From NCBI RefSeq assembly GCF_036014215.1, contig NZ_CP107921.1, forward strand, positions 3,149,001 through 3,213,000: 64,000 nt of DNA. The letters run 5' to 3'. The DNA comes from Streptomyces sp. NBC_00440. GTDB lineage: Bacteria; Actinomycetota; Actinomycetes; Streptomycetales; Streptomycetaceae. Under the pieces are notes generated by a model, which did not search any database, had not been told where the DNA came from, and worked only from the letters and a program-made list of their open reading frames with translations. Position 1 is the first letter of the stretch. Each line of letters opens with the position of its first letter. This document shows, piece after piece, positions 55,975 through 64,000 of this stretch. Both the position numbers and the translations under genes were made by a program.

Positions 55975-57645
55975 ATGCAATACCTGGCTGCCGGACTCCG
56001 GCTCCCCACGAACGGGCTCGACTACACGATTCTGGCGATCTACTTCATCGTGGTCCTGGGCATCGGATTCGCCGCCAGAGCGAGCGTGAAGACGAGCCTG
56101 GACTTCTTCCTGTCGGGCCGTTCACTGCCCGCCTGGGTCACCGGCCTGGCCTTTGTCGCCGCCAACCTCGGCGCCACCGAGATCCTCGGCATGGCGGCGA
56201 CCGGCGCGCAGTACGGTGTGGCCGTCGTCCACTGGTACTGGATCGGCGCCATCCCCGCCATGGTCTTCCTCGGCCTGGTGATGATGCCCTTCTACTACAA
56301 GTCGAAGGTGCGCTCCGTACCGGAGTTCCTGCTGCACCGCTTCGACAAGTCGGCGCACCTGCTGAGCTCCATACTCTTCGCCTTCTCGGCGATCCTCATC
56401 GCGGGCGTGAACCTCTACGCCCTGTCGATCGTCGTGGAGGCGCTCCTGGGCTGGCCGCAGTGGGTCGCGATCGTCGTCGCCGGCCTCTTCGTCCTCGTCT
56501 ACATCACCATCGGCGGGCTCTCGTCGGCGATCTACAACGAAGTGCTCCAGTTCTTCGTCATCCTCGCCGCGCTGATACCGCTCACCATCCTCGGCCTCAA
56601 GCGGGTCGGCGGCTGGGACGGCCTCTCCAACACCCTCACCAAGAGCCACGGCCATGACTTCATGACCGCCTGGGGCGGCACCTCGATCGGCCACGCGAAC
56701 CCGCTCGGCGCGAACTGGCTGACGATCATCCTGGGCCTTGGCTTCGTGCTCTCCTTCGGCTACTGGACGACGAACTTCGCCGAGGTGCAGCGCGCTCTCT
56801 CCGCGAAGAACCTCTCGGCCGCCCAGCGCACCCCGCTGATCGCCGCCTTCCCGAAGATGTTCATCGTCTTCCTCGTGATGATCCCCGGCCTGGTCGCCGC
56901 CGTCATCGCCCCGAAGATCGGCACCCCCGGCTCGGACCTCACGTACAACGACGCGATCCCGCTGCTGATGCAGGAACTGCTGCCCAACGGTGTGCTCGGC
57001 ATCGCGGTGACCGGTCTGCTGGCCGCCTTCATGGCCGGTATGGCCGCCAACGTCTCCTCGTTCAACACCGTCTTCACGACGGACATCTGGGCGCGGTACG
57101 TGAAGAAGGACAAGCCCGACGCGTACTACCTGCGCTTCGGACGGATGATCACCGCGGTCGGTGTGCTGGCCTCCATCGGCACGGCCTTCATCGCCGCCAG
57201 CTTCTCCAACATCATGAGCTACCTCCAGACGCTCTTCTCCTTCTTCAACGTCCCGCTGTTCGTGGTCTTCATCATCGGTATGTTCTGGAAGCGCGCCTCG
57301 ATGAAGTCCGGTGTGTGGGGCCTGCTCGCCGGTACCAGCGCCGCGATGATCAACTACTTCTGGATCTACAAGCAGGGCATCATCGACATCCCGACCGACC
57401 AGGGCGCCAACTTCGTCTCGGCGATCGTCGGCTTCGTCGCCGGTGCGGTCGTCATGGTGCTCGTCACGCTCTTCACCGCACCCAAGCCGGTGGCCGAACT
57501 GGCCGGTCTGGTATACGGAACGGAGTCGCCGGACGCGCCGGAGGTGCCGGCCGAGGGCGACGACGCCTGGTACCGCAAGCCGGCCCTGCTCGGCTGGGGC
57601 GCGATCGTCCTCGCGGCCCTCTGCTACCTGCCCTACTCGCTCTGA
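55975..57645 (+). CDS. Sodium:solute symporter (SSS family), probably galactose/sugar
   Basis: 556 residues with about 14 membrane spans. SSS features: DYTILAIYFIVVLGIGFAAR (helix 1), LDFFLSGRSLPAWVTGLAF, AANLGATEILGMAATGAQYG, and FSYGYWTTNF-type SFGYWTTNFAEVQRALSAK (SSS signature region, about 260-280). It would import a sugar with Na+. The position, divergent from galT-galE-galK behind a shared A-rich control region, suggests galactose as substrate. The small gene at 57661 follows after 15 bases. Confidence 0.93.
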   Translation: MQYLAAGLRLPTNGLDYTILAIYFIVVLGIGFAARASVKTSLDFFLSGRSLPAWVTGLAFVAANLGATEILGMAATGAQYGVAVVHWYWIGAIPAMVFLGLVMMPFYYKSKVRSVPEFLLHRFDKSAHLLSSILFAFSAILIAGVNLYALSIVVEALLGWPQWVAIVVAGLFVLVYITIGGLSSAIYNEVLQFFVILAALIPLTILGLKRVGGWDGLSNTLTKSHGHDFMTAWGGTSIGHANPLGANWLTIILGLGFVLSFGYWTTNFAEVQRALSAKNLSAAQRTPLIAAFPKMFIVFLVMIPGLVAAVIAPKIGTPGSDLTYNDAIPLLMQELLPNGVLGIAVTGLLAAFMAGMAANVSSFNTVFTTDIWARYVKKDKPDAYYLRFGRMITAVGVLASIGTAFIAASFSNIMSYLQTLFSFFNVPLFVVFIIGMFWKRASMKSGVWGLLAGTSAAMINYFWIYKQGIIDIPTDQGANFVSAIVGFVAGAVVMVLVTLFTAPKPVAELAGLVYGTESPDAPEVPAEGDDAWYRKPALLGWGAIVLAALCYLPYSL

Positions 57646-57660
57646 TCGGAGGCACCCACC

Positions 57661-57957
57661 ATGTCTGAAATGCAGAACGAAGTCTCCGAACTGGAGCAGA
57701 AGTCCGCGACGGCGGCCCGCCTCTTCGACATCCGGCGCATCATCGGCGGACTGTTCGTGGTCTACGGGATCATCGTGACGATCGCCGGGTTCACCGCGTC
57801 CGACGCGGATCTGAAGAAGGCCCAGGGGATCAACATCAACCTCTGGACCGGGCTCGCGATGCTCGCACTCGGCCTGTTCTTCCTGGTCTGGCTGTGGCTG
57901 CGCCCGGTGGCGCCGCCCACACCGGATGCCACACCGGCCGAGCAGAAGACGCCGTAG
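57661..57957 (+). CDS. Small two-span membrane protein co-transcribed with the symporter
   Basis: 98 residues. Two membrane spans: GGLFVVYGIIVTIAGFTA (about 30-47) and WTGLAMLALGLFFLVWLWL (about 62-80), joined by a short polar loop (SDADLKKAQGININ). The C-terminus is Pro/Ala-rich. It starts 15 bases after the symporter and ends at a hairpin. Small proteins of this kind often follow SSS transporters in actinobacteria; a stabilising or regulatory role is a guess. Confidence 0.85.
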   Translation: MSEMQNEVSELEQKSATAARLFDIRRIIGGLFVVYGIIVTIAGFTASDADLKKAQGININLWTGLAMLALGLFFLVWLWLRPVAPPTPDATPAEQKTP

Positions 57958-57963
57958 GCCATG

Positions 57964-57991
57964 GGCCGTTGCGGGAGATTCCGCAACGGCC
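57964..57991 (+). terminator. Terminator of the symporter operon
   Basis: An 11-bp stem GGCCGTTGCGG/CCGCAACGGCC with a GAGATT loop, 7 bases after the stop at 57957. It may also act on the convergent regulator gene that ends at 58009. Confidence 0.8.
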
Positions 57992-58008
57992 TTCCGAGGG
58001 GCCGGACT

Positions 58009-58719
58009 TCACTCCCGTGGGTCCGGCCCCTTCGGTATCCCGGTCAGTAGCCCCCGCGCCGCCGCGTGGTCGAGCAGCCCGGTGCGGGCCGCGAGCGCGG
58101 CCGCCTCAAGGCGGGAGCCGACGCCGAGCTTCACCAGGACCCGCTGCACATGCGTACGGGCGGTGCTCGGCGCGATACACATCCCGGCGGCGATCAGCCG
58201 GGTGTCCTCGCCCTCCGCGATCCGGGCCAGTACCTCGGCCTCGCGCGGGGTGAGCAGACCCAGCAGCCGCTGCCCCTCGTCGTCGGGCTGCGCCACCGGG
58301 TTGAGCAGCTCGGTGAAGACGGCCTGCAGCAGCTGCGGCGCGACCGCGGTCTCCCCCGCGCACGCCTGCGCCATGGCCCGCTCGACCCCCTCGATGCGCT
58401 CGTCGTGGCGTACGTAGCCGGCGGCGCCCGCGGCGAACGCGGCTGCGATACCGGGTGAGTTGGGCACAGGACCCAGCACCACCACGGCCACCTGCGGCCG
58501 TTCCCTCCTGATCCGCGCGACCGGGTCGAACACCCCTGGCTCGGCGGGCGCGGCCGTCCCGAACAGGCAGACGTCGGGCGCCCGGCTCACCACGAGGTCG
58601 GCCGCGCCCCCGGTGGGCGCGGCCGCCGCGAGCACCCGGTGCCCGCGGAGTCTCAGCGCCGAGGCGAGTGCCTCGGCGAGCAGTCGGTGGTCGTCGACCA
58701 CCATCAACCGCACGCCCAT
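58009..58719 (-). CDS. Atypical LuxR-type response regulator lacking the phosphoacceptor Asp
   Basis: 236 residues. The receiver begins LMVVDDHRLLAEALASAL, but the strand that normally ends in Asp reads APDVCLFGTAAP, with Gly54 at the phosphoacceptor place. The rest of the receiver is kept (VAVVVLGPVPNSPGIAAAFAAGAAGYVRHDE). The LuxR HTH is at about 160-215: LTPREAEVLARIAEGEDTRLIAAGMCIAPSTARTHVQRVLVKLGV. It is probably a phosphorylation-independent regulator responding to a ligand or to dimer state. It stands alone between convergent units. Family length and HTH are normal. Confidence 0.9.
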   Translation of the reverse strand: MGVRLMVVDDHRLLAEALASALRLRGHRVLAAAAPTGGAADLVVSRAPDVCLFGTAAPAEPGVFDPVARIRRERPQVAVVVLGPVPNSPGIAAAFAAGAAGYVRHDERIEGVERAMAQACAGETAVAPQLLQAVFTELLNPVAQPDDEGQRLLGLLTPREAEVLARIAEGEDTRLIAAGMCIAPSTARTHVQRVLVKLGVGSRLEAAALAARTGLLDHAAARGLLTGIPKGPDPRE

Positions 58720-58857
58720 GGAGCAGTCCCCCTGTTCCCCCGCCGGGAGCGGGCCCGGCTTTCCTGCCCCGGCAAGTTACACGCTTGTCCGGTGCCGCGC
58801 GCCCCGGACGGGCATAGTGCGAGGGTCTGTTGCCGCCGGAAGGCGCCCGGCGCACGA

Positions 58858-58897
58858 CGATGGGGGCGCCGCCCGTCACCGGGTGGCGCCCCCATCG
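58858..58897 (-). terminator. Terminator of the PQQ-propeller operon
   Basis: CGATGGGGGCGCC (58858-58870) pairs perfectly with GGCGCCCCCATCG (58885-58897), 13 bp, with an inner CCCG/CGGG stem. It starts 32 bases beyond the minus-strand stop at 58929. Confidence 0.8.
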
Positions 58898-58928
58898 GGT
58901 GTCCGGGAAGAGCCCCGGGCCGCTGCGG

Positions 58929-60845
58929 TCAGCTGGTGCCGAACGCGATGGCCAGGTAGTGCTTCTCCGAGTCGGACGTGTAGTCGCTGAGTGTGTCGTC
59001 GGCCAGATAGAGCCGGCCGTCGGTGAACCGGATCTCCGCGCTGTCCGCCAGGAAGCTGGACTCGGCCCCGCGGACCGACTCCTGGCCCGGGTTGCTCATC
59101 AGCAGCGTCTGCTTGAGGGTGGAGCCGTTGATCGAGACGACCTGGCCGCCCTTGTTGTACGGACCCGTCTTGTACGCGATGACGTTGGAGCCGTCCATCC
59201 GTACGGGGTAGGCCGAGTAGCCGGCGCCCGCGTCCGCACGCCCCGGGACCGGCTTGCCGGTGGCCAGGTCGAAGGCGACGATCTCGTTGGTCTGGCCGAT
59301 CGCGTCGCCGACGCCGTCGTGCTGCTCCGTCGGCACGTACAGCCGGTCGTCGCCGACGACCAGGTCGTTGCACTGCTCGACCGTGGTGCTGTCGCACTTG
59401 CCGGCGTACTTGTCCGCGTCGGCCGGGATCCGGGCGCGCAGCTTGCCGGTCTTCGCGTCGATGGAGAAGTAGTCCGAGATGCCGCTGCCGTCGCCCGCGG
59501 TGTCACCGACGTCGGCGGCCACGACCAGGGGGTCGGTGGAGACGATGTGGGCGTACTCGACACCCGACGGCATCTTGTACGAGGAGATCGGCGCGCCTGT
59601 CTTCGGGTTCAGGTTCTGAACGCTGACCTGCGGGCTGTCGTAGTCGCCGCACTTGCGGACGGCGACCAGGGTGGTGGCGCCGCCGCCGTATCCGGCGTCC
59701 TCGCACTGGTCGGTGCTGACCTTGGGCAGCCAGCGCACCTCGCCCTTCTCCAGGCCCCAGGCGGCGCCGCCGTTGGTGCTGCCGGTGGCGACGGTGTCGC
59801 CGCCGAGGGTGACCTCGTCGACGCTGACCTTGCCGTCGCCGTCCTTGTACGACTTCTGCCAGAGGAGCTTGCCGCTGTCGAGGTCGAGCGCGGCGACCTC
59901 CGAGCAGCCCCAGAACTGCTTGGCCTTCGTCGGCACCTTCGGCTGGAAGGCGATGGCCGTCTTGTCGTCCTTGCTGACGTGGCTCGTCGCGGCGCAGAGC
60001 GGGCCCGGCAGCGGAAGCTTCCAGACCTGGCTTCCCGTGACCGCGTCATAGCCGTAGACCGCGTTGACGCCGGACTTCACGTACAGCTTGTCGGTGGTCC
60101 AGGAGCCGTTGACGCCGGTGACGTCGCTGACCTTCGGGGCCGGCATCTGGAAGAGCACCTTGGAGTTGGTGTTCGCTGGCACCTTCTCCTTGCCGCCCGC
60201 GCCCTTGGCGGTGTCCGTGCCGTTCTTGTCGCCGCCGCCCGTCGGGCCCGCGCTCGACACGTTGGGCTCCTTGTCGCCCTTGCTGGACGAGTAGACGAAG
60301 CCCGCACCGACGATCAGCACGATCGCGACGACCGCGGCCGTGATGATCTTCGCGTCGATGCCGAACTTCCCGCCGCCCGCGCCGCCTCCCAGGCTGCCGC
60401 GCTGCGGCGGCATGGGCTGCGTCGCGTACTGCTGCTGCGCCGGTACGCCGGGCTGCTGCTGTTGCGGGAAGCCGTACGCGGGGCCGCCGGGCTGCTGCTG
60501 CGGATAGCCGTAGCCGGGCTGGGCGGGCTGCTGCGGATGCGGGTAGCCGTACACCGGGCCACCCTGCGGCGGACCGGCCTGCGGCGGACCGGCGGGCGGG
60601 CCAGCGGGCGGCGGGGACTGCGGTGCCGGCGGCATCTGCGGTGCCTGGGGCGGCATCTGCGGCGGGACCGAAGGGGCGCTGCCGGGCGGGGTGTTGGGGG
60701 GCGGGGTGTTGCCGGGCGGGTTGTTGGGGGGCGGGGTCGGGGCGCCGTATCCGCCTGCCGGGGACTGCTTGGACGCGCCGTACCCTCCCTGCGGCGGTCC
60801 GTTGGGAGGCTGAGGCGGCTGTGGTGGCTGTGGCGGCTGAGTCAT
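58929..60845 (-). CDS. Membrane-anchored PQQ-like beta-propeller protein with Pro/Gln-rich N-terminus (copy 1)
   Basis: 638 residues. Residues 1-155 are a Pro/Gln/Gly/Tyr-rich cytoplasmic region (MTQPPQPPQPPQPPNG, YGYPQQQPGGPAYG). A single membrane span follows at about 162-183 (KIITAAVVAIVLIVGAGFVY). Residues about 230-630 are a PQQ/BamB-like propeller: YGYDAVTGSQVWKLPLPGP, ALDLDSGKLLWQKSY, AFDLATGKPVPG, ISINGSTLKQTLLM-type blades. The ligand is unknown. It is 43 bases after its paralogue on the same strand and has the same architecture. Confidence 0.85.
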   Translation of the reverse strand: MTQPPQPPQPPQPPNGPPQGGYGASKQSPAGGYGAPTPPPNNPPGNTPPPNTPPGSAPSVPPQMPPQAPQMPPAPQSPPPAGPPAGPPQAGPPQGGPVYGYPHPQQPAQPGYGYPQQQPGGPAYGFPQQQQPGVPAQQQYATQPMPPQRGSLGGGAGGGKFGIDAKIITAAVVAIVLIVGAGFVYSSSKGDKEPNVSSAGPTGGGDKNGTDTAKGAGGKEKVPANTNSKVLFQMPAPKVSDVTGVNGSWTTDKLYVKSGVNAVYGYDAVTGSQVWKLPLPGPLCAATSHVSKDDKTAIAFQPKVPTKAKQFWGCSEVAALDLDSGKLLWQKSYKDGDGKVSVDEVTLGGDTVATGSTNGGAAWGLEKGEVRWLPKVSTDQCEDAGYGGGATTLVAVRKCGDYDSPQVSVQNLNPKTGAPISSYKMPSGVEYAHIVSTDPLVVAADVGDTAGDGSGISDYFSIDAKTGKLRARIPADADKYAGKCDSTTVEQCNDLVVGDDRLYVPTEQHDGVGDAIGQTNEIVAFDLATGKPVPGRADAGAGYSAYPVRMDGSNVIAYKTGPYNKGGQVVSINGSTLKQTLLMSNPGQESVRGAESSFLADSAEIRFTDGRLYLADDTLSDYTSDSEKHYLAIAFGTS

Positions 60846-60888
60846 CGTTATGCCTTCGCTGAGGGGGAGTTGGGGATCCGGGGACAGC

Positions 60889-62748
60889 TCACTTGCCGAA
60901 GACCAGCATCGTCTTCTCGGTGGTGTCGCCCTTCTTGCCCCTGACCTGGCCCGACATCAGGAAGAACCGGCCGTCCCGGTAGTCGACCAGCTTCGAGAAG
61001 AAGGAGTTCTCGATGGTGGACGTCGACTCCGGGTTCTGGAGGAGCACACTCGCCTTGCCGCCCGTCGACGGGATGCTGACGACCGCGCCGCCCCCGTCGT
61101 ACGAGGGCTCCTTGTACGCGATGAGGTTGGAGCCGTCCATCCGCAGCGGCAGCATCGTACGGTCGCTGCCCGAGGGGACCCGCCACTTCTCCTTGCCGGT
61201 GTTCAGGTCGAACGCGACCACGTCGTTCGCGCCGCTCTTCACCTCGGTCGGCAGATACAGCGTGTTGGCGTCGGCCGCCGTGCCAACACAGCCCTGGAGG
61301 TCACGGTCGATGATCGACAGACCGCACTCGGGCTGGAAGCTGTCCTTCGTGGTCAGCTGGGAGCGCCGGGTTCCGTTGCTCTTGAGGACGGAGATGTTCC
61401 AGGACTTCTTCTTCTCGTTGGTCGAGTAGATGACCAGCGGGTCGAGCGAGTAGACCTTCTTGACCTGCCAGCCCGCGGGGAGCGGGAACGTCCACTTGGA
61501 CTTGCCGGTCGACGGGTCGAGCTCCTGCACCTGCTCGGTCGCGTCCGGCTGGCTGTTCTTGGTGCACGACTCGACCGCGATCAGCTTGGCGCCGCCCGCG
61601 AACGCGTCGGGCTGGCACGCGCCCTGCATGCTCCCGAAGATCTTGTGCCCGTCGCTGACCGAGAAGGCGCTGGAGGGCCCCATCCGGCTGGCGGTCACGG
61701 TGTCGCCCGCGATCGTCAGCTCCAGGGAGCTCATGATGTCGAAGGCGCCCTCCTTCGGGATGGGCTTCTTCCAGCCGGGCTTGCCCGTCTTCAGGTTGAT
61801 GACCTGCATCTGGTTGCAGTCGGCCCTGTCGGTGTCGTTGCTCTTGTACGCGATGACGATCTTGCCGTCGGGAGTGGTCTGGCGGGGCGCCGCGCAGATC
61901 GCGTGCGGCGTCGGCACGCTCCACTTCTCCTTGCCGTCGTTCACCCCGTACGCGGTGACCTTCTTGTACATCGCGCGGACGACGACATCGCCGGAGAACC
62001 ACATGCCGTAGTTCTGGGCGCCGTCCTGCGGCAGCGCGACGTCGTTGGTCTGGAGCCAGAGGACCTTGTCCTCGCCGGGCTTGCGTCCGGCGTTGAGGTT
62101 GTCGTCGCTGGAGCGCCCGTCGCCGTTTCCGTCGCCCTGGTCGACGCTCGGGGACACGGACGGCTTGCCGTCGGTGTTCTTGCTGTCGCTCGCGACCGGC
62201 TTCTTGTCGCCGCCGTCACCACCGCCGACGGCGAAGAAGACACCGGCACCGACGACGAGCAGTGCCGCGACGGCCGCGCCGATGATGACGCCGGGCTTGC
62301 CCTTGAAGGGGTTCTTGCCCCCGCCCTGCGGCGGGACCGGCGCACCCGGGTACTGCTGCTGCGGGTAGCCGTAGGGGCCCTGCTGCTGGCCGTACGGGCC
62401 CTGCGGCGGCTGCTGTCCGTACGGACCGGGCTGCTGGGGCTGGCCGTACGGTCCGGGCTGCTGCGGCTGCTGGCCGTACGGGCCGGGCTGCTGCGGCTGG
62501 CCGTAAGGGCCGGACTGCGGCTGCTGGGGGGCCTGCTGGGGATATCCGTAACCGGGCTGCGGCCCGGACGGCGGTCCCTGCGGCTGGCCCTGCGGCGGTG
62601 TGGACGGCTGCCCCGGCGGCGCCTGGGGCGGCGGCGGCATCTGCGGCGGCTGGGCGGGCGGCGGCGGAGCGCCGAAACCACCCGGTGGAGGGTCCTGCGG
62701 GGCCCCGAAACCGCCCTGCGGCGGCTGCTGGTCGGGCGGCTGAGTCAT
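60889..62748 (-). CDS. Membrane-anchored PQQ-like beta-propeller protein with Pro/Gln-rich N-terminus (copy 2)
   Basis: 619 residues from ATG 62748, beginning MTQPPDQQPPQGGFG like its neighbour. A longer frame to 62850 has no matching N-terminus. The first 155 residues hold tandem QQPQQPGPYGQ units; the basic GGGKNPFKGK leads into a single membrane span (VIIGAAVAALLVVGAGVFFA). The extracytoplasmic propeller has blades with INLKTGKPGWKKPIP, QELDPSTGKSKWTFPL and AFDLNTGKEKWRVPSG. It is probably a tandem duplicate of the following gene. Function unknown; related actinobacterial proteins are annotated only by fold. Confidence 0.85.
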   Translation of the reverse strand: MTQPPDQQPPQGGFGAPQDPPPGGFGAPPPPAQPPQMPPPPQAPPGQPSTPPQGQPQGPPSGPQPGYGYPQQAPQQPQSGPYGQPQQPGPYGQQPQQPGPYGQPQQPGPYGQQPPQGPYGQQQGPYGYPQQQYPGAPVPPQGGGKNPFKGKPGVIIGAAVAALLVVGAGVFFAVGGGDGGDKKPVASDSKNTDGKPSVSPSVDQGDGNGDGRSSDDNLNAGRKPGEDKVLWLQTNDVALPQDGAQNYGMWFSGDVVVRAMYKKVTAYGVNDGKEKWSVPTPHAICAAPRQTTPDGKIVIAYKSNDTDRADCNQMQVINLKTGKPGWKKPIPKEGAFDIMSSLELTIAGDTVTASRMGPSSAFSVSDGHKIFGSMQGACQPDAFAGGAKLIAVESCTKNSQPDATEQVQELDPSTGKSKWTFPLPAGWQVKKVYSLDPLVIYSTNEKKKSWNISVLKSNGTRRSQLTTKDSFQPECGLSIIDRDLQGCVGTAADANTLYLPTEVKSGANDVVAFDLNTGKEKWRVPSGSDRTMLPLRMDGSNLIAYKEPSYDGGGAVVSIPSTGGKASVLLQNPESTSTIENSFFSKLVDYRDGRFFLMSGQVRGKKGDTTEKTMLVFGK

Positions 62749-62978
62749 CAGCACATACCTCTTTACGCGGGGTCCACTGCCCGACCGGCCTCCCCCGCAA
62801 TTCCGGCAGCCATGGCCGTCGGAATGGAGCGAATCGGGTGTGGATCCCACACATCAACGTCAGTCGAGCGGGAGTTCTTTCTATCACCCGAAGAACGGCG
62901 TGAGAGGGCCCGGTCCGCCCCTGTGCCCAAGGGAGAACCGGGCTGTAATGCCTCCGTTACGCGGCCCGCGCGGCGGAC
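62749..62978. promoter_or_regulatory. Upstream region of the PQQ-propeller operon
   Basis: 230 bases between the ABC-F gene stop (62979) and the start at 62748, all read leftwards. No strong hairpin or palindrome was recognised. It is assumed to carry the operon promoter. Confidence 0.35.
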
Positions 62979-64000
62979 CTACGCGTCTTCGGCGAGCTCC
63001 AGCCAGCGCATCTCCAACTCTTCGCGCTGACCGGCCAGTTCCCTCAGCTCGGCGTCCAGTTCGGCCACTTTCCCGAAGTCTGTGGCGTTCTCGGTGATCT
63101 GTGCGTGCAGCTTGCTCTCCCGGTCGGAGAACTTGTCCAGCTGCCGCTCGATCTTCTGGAGTTCCTTCTTCGCGGCGCGGCCGTCCTTGGCGGACACCGC
63201 ACCGGGGGCCTCCTTGGCCACGGCCTGCACGGCGGCCGGGGTCTGGGCGTCGACCACCTTCCGGCGGCGCTCCAGATACTCGTCGACACCGCGCGGCAGC
63301 ATCCGCAGGCTCGCGTCGCCGAGCAGTGCGAAGACGCGGTCCGTGGTGCGTTCGATGAAGAACCGGTCGTGCGAGATCACGATCATCGAGCCCGGCCAGC
63401 CGTCGAGGAGGTCCTCCAGCTGGGTCAGGGTCTCGATGTCCAGGTCGTTCGTCGGTTCGTCGAGGAACAGGACGTTGGGCTCGTCCATCAGCAGCCGCAG
63501 AATCTGCAGGCGCCGCCGCTCACCGCCGGACAGGTCGCCGACCGGCGTCCACTGCTTCTCCTTGGAGAAACCGAACTGCTCGCAGAGCTGACCCGCGGTC
63601 ATCTCGCGGCCCTTGCCGAGGTCGACCCGGTCCCGTACCTGCTGCACCGCCTCAAGCACCCGCAGGGTGGGCTTGAGTTCGGCGACCTCCTGCGAGAGGT
63701 AGGCGAGCTTGACGGTCTTCCCGACGACGACCTTCCCGGCGGCGGGCTGGGCGTCGCCCTGGGTACGGGCCGCCTCCGCCAGCGCCCGCAGCAGCGAGGT
63801 CTTGCCCGCGCCGTTGACCCCGACCAGGCCGATCCGGTCGCCGGGACCGAGCTGCCAGGTCAGGTGCTGGAGCAGCAGCTTGTCGCCGGCCCGGACGGTG
63901 ACGTCCTCCAGCTCGAAGACGGTCTTGCCGAGCCGTGCGTTGGCGAACTTCATCAGCTCGGAGGTGTCGCGCGGCGGCGGCACGTCGGCGATCAGTTCGT
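62979..64000 (-). CDS. ABC-F family ATPase, C-terminal part (cut by window end)
   Basis: The last 340 codons are present; the first ATPase domain is outside the window. Second nucleotide-binding domain: GLVGVNGAGKTSLLRAL (Walker A), LSGGERRRLQILRLLMDEPNVLFLDEPTND (signature and Walker B, read as LSGGERRRLQ and LFLDEPTNDLD), VISHDRFFIE. It ends with a coiled coil (about the last 80 residues, LQKIERQLDKFSDRESKLHAQ). This is the soluble ABC-F layout (Uup/EttA group), acting on ribosomes or DNA, without membrane spans. The start VPPPRDTSEL at 63983 is internal; the frame runs on. Confidence 0.93.
   Translation of the reverse strand, partial: ELIADVPPPRDTSELMKFANARLGKTVFELEDVTVRAGDKLLLQHLTWQLGPGDRIGLVGVNGAGKTSLLRALAEAARTQGDAQPAAGKVVVGKTVKLAYLSQEVAELKPTLRVLEAVQQVRDRVDLGKGREMTAGQLCEQFGFSKEKQWTPVGDLSGGERRRLQILRLLMDEPNVLFLDEPTNDLDIETLTQLEDLLDGWPGSMIVISHDRFFIERTTDRVFALLGDASLRMLPRGVDEYLERRRKVVDAQTPAAVQAVAKEAPGAVSAKDGRAAKKELQKIERQLDKFSDRESKLHAQITENATDFGKVAELDAELRELAGQREELEMRWLELAEDA

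Overview
The base composition (very high GC, strong third-position GC bias), GTG starts, and gene content (coiled-coil DivIVA-like protein, SUKH-family immunity proteins, ECF sigma factor, orphan LuxR-type regulators, gal operon order galT-galE-galK) point to a Streptomyces chromosome or a very close relative. The housekeeping genes mfd, glmU, prs, rplY, pth, ppc and the gal operon lie in an order I recall as conserved in Streptomyces cores, so this looks like a core-chromosome window with several accessory blocks set into it. The assignment is from memory, not from a search.

Layout. 1-7.0 kb: 5' part of mfd (minus strand), an ECF sigma factor with an overlapping one-pass membrane protein, an FtsX-type ABC exporter pair, and a decayed C-terminal fragment of an EGREEGR-repeat (Rpn-like) protein. 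7.0-13.5 kb: a DivIVA-like coiled-coil protein, then a compact island of intracellular toxin/immunity-type genes: a WHH nuclease-SUKH fusion, a YrhB/Imm35-deaminase-SUKH-4 fusion, and a divergent YwqJ-type deaminase plus SUKH-3 pair. 13.5-26.2 kb: orphan histidine kinase, an HTH protein with a possible LAGLIDADG-like region, tRNA-Gln(TTG), glmU, prs, rplY (L25), pth, a membrane protein, ppc, a fatty acid desaturase with its TetR regulator, and a Uma2 nuclease-fold protein.

26.3-33.3 kb: a glycine catabolic operon (gcvP-gcvT-gcvH-lipA-sdaA) read leftwards behind a tandem glycine riboswitch, with a third aptamer-like copy further upstream. Glycine would be cleaved to methylene-THF, CO2 and ammonia, LipA would lipoylate GcvH, and SdaA would turn serine into pyruvate. 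The GcvT here lacks its C-terminal domain. 33.4-40.6 kb: a PucR-type regulator divergent from an aldehyde dehydrogenase, an FAD alditol-oxidase-like enzyme, an NCS1 permease and an agmatinase-like ureohydrolase, which look like one inducible catabolic unit. 40.7-43.2 kb: VOC protein, trans-aconitate methyltransferase (tam), divergent MarR regulator (TamR-like) with a palindromic operator, and an orphan response regulator.

43.3-52.2 kb: a three-gene leftward operon encoding 1408-, 1174- and 346-residue beta-rich proteins, none with a visible export signal. The first begins with a PLL-lectin-like propeller and the last is a HAF-repeat protein. I recognise no described system here. 52.5-64 kb: galT-galE-galK, a divergent sodium:solute symporter with a small membrane partner, a response regulator lacking the phosphoacceptor aspartate, two paralogous membrane-anchored PQQ-propeller proteins with Pro/Gln-rich N-termini, and the C-terminal part of an ABC-F ATPase cut by the window end.

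No rRNA, CRISPR array, insertion sequence or phage module was seen.
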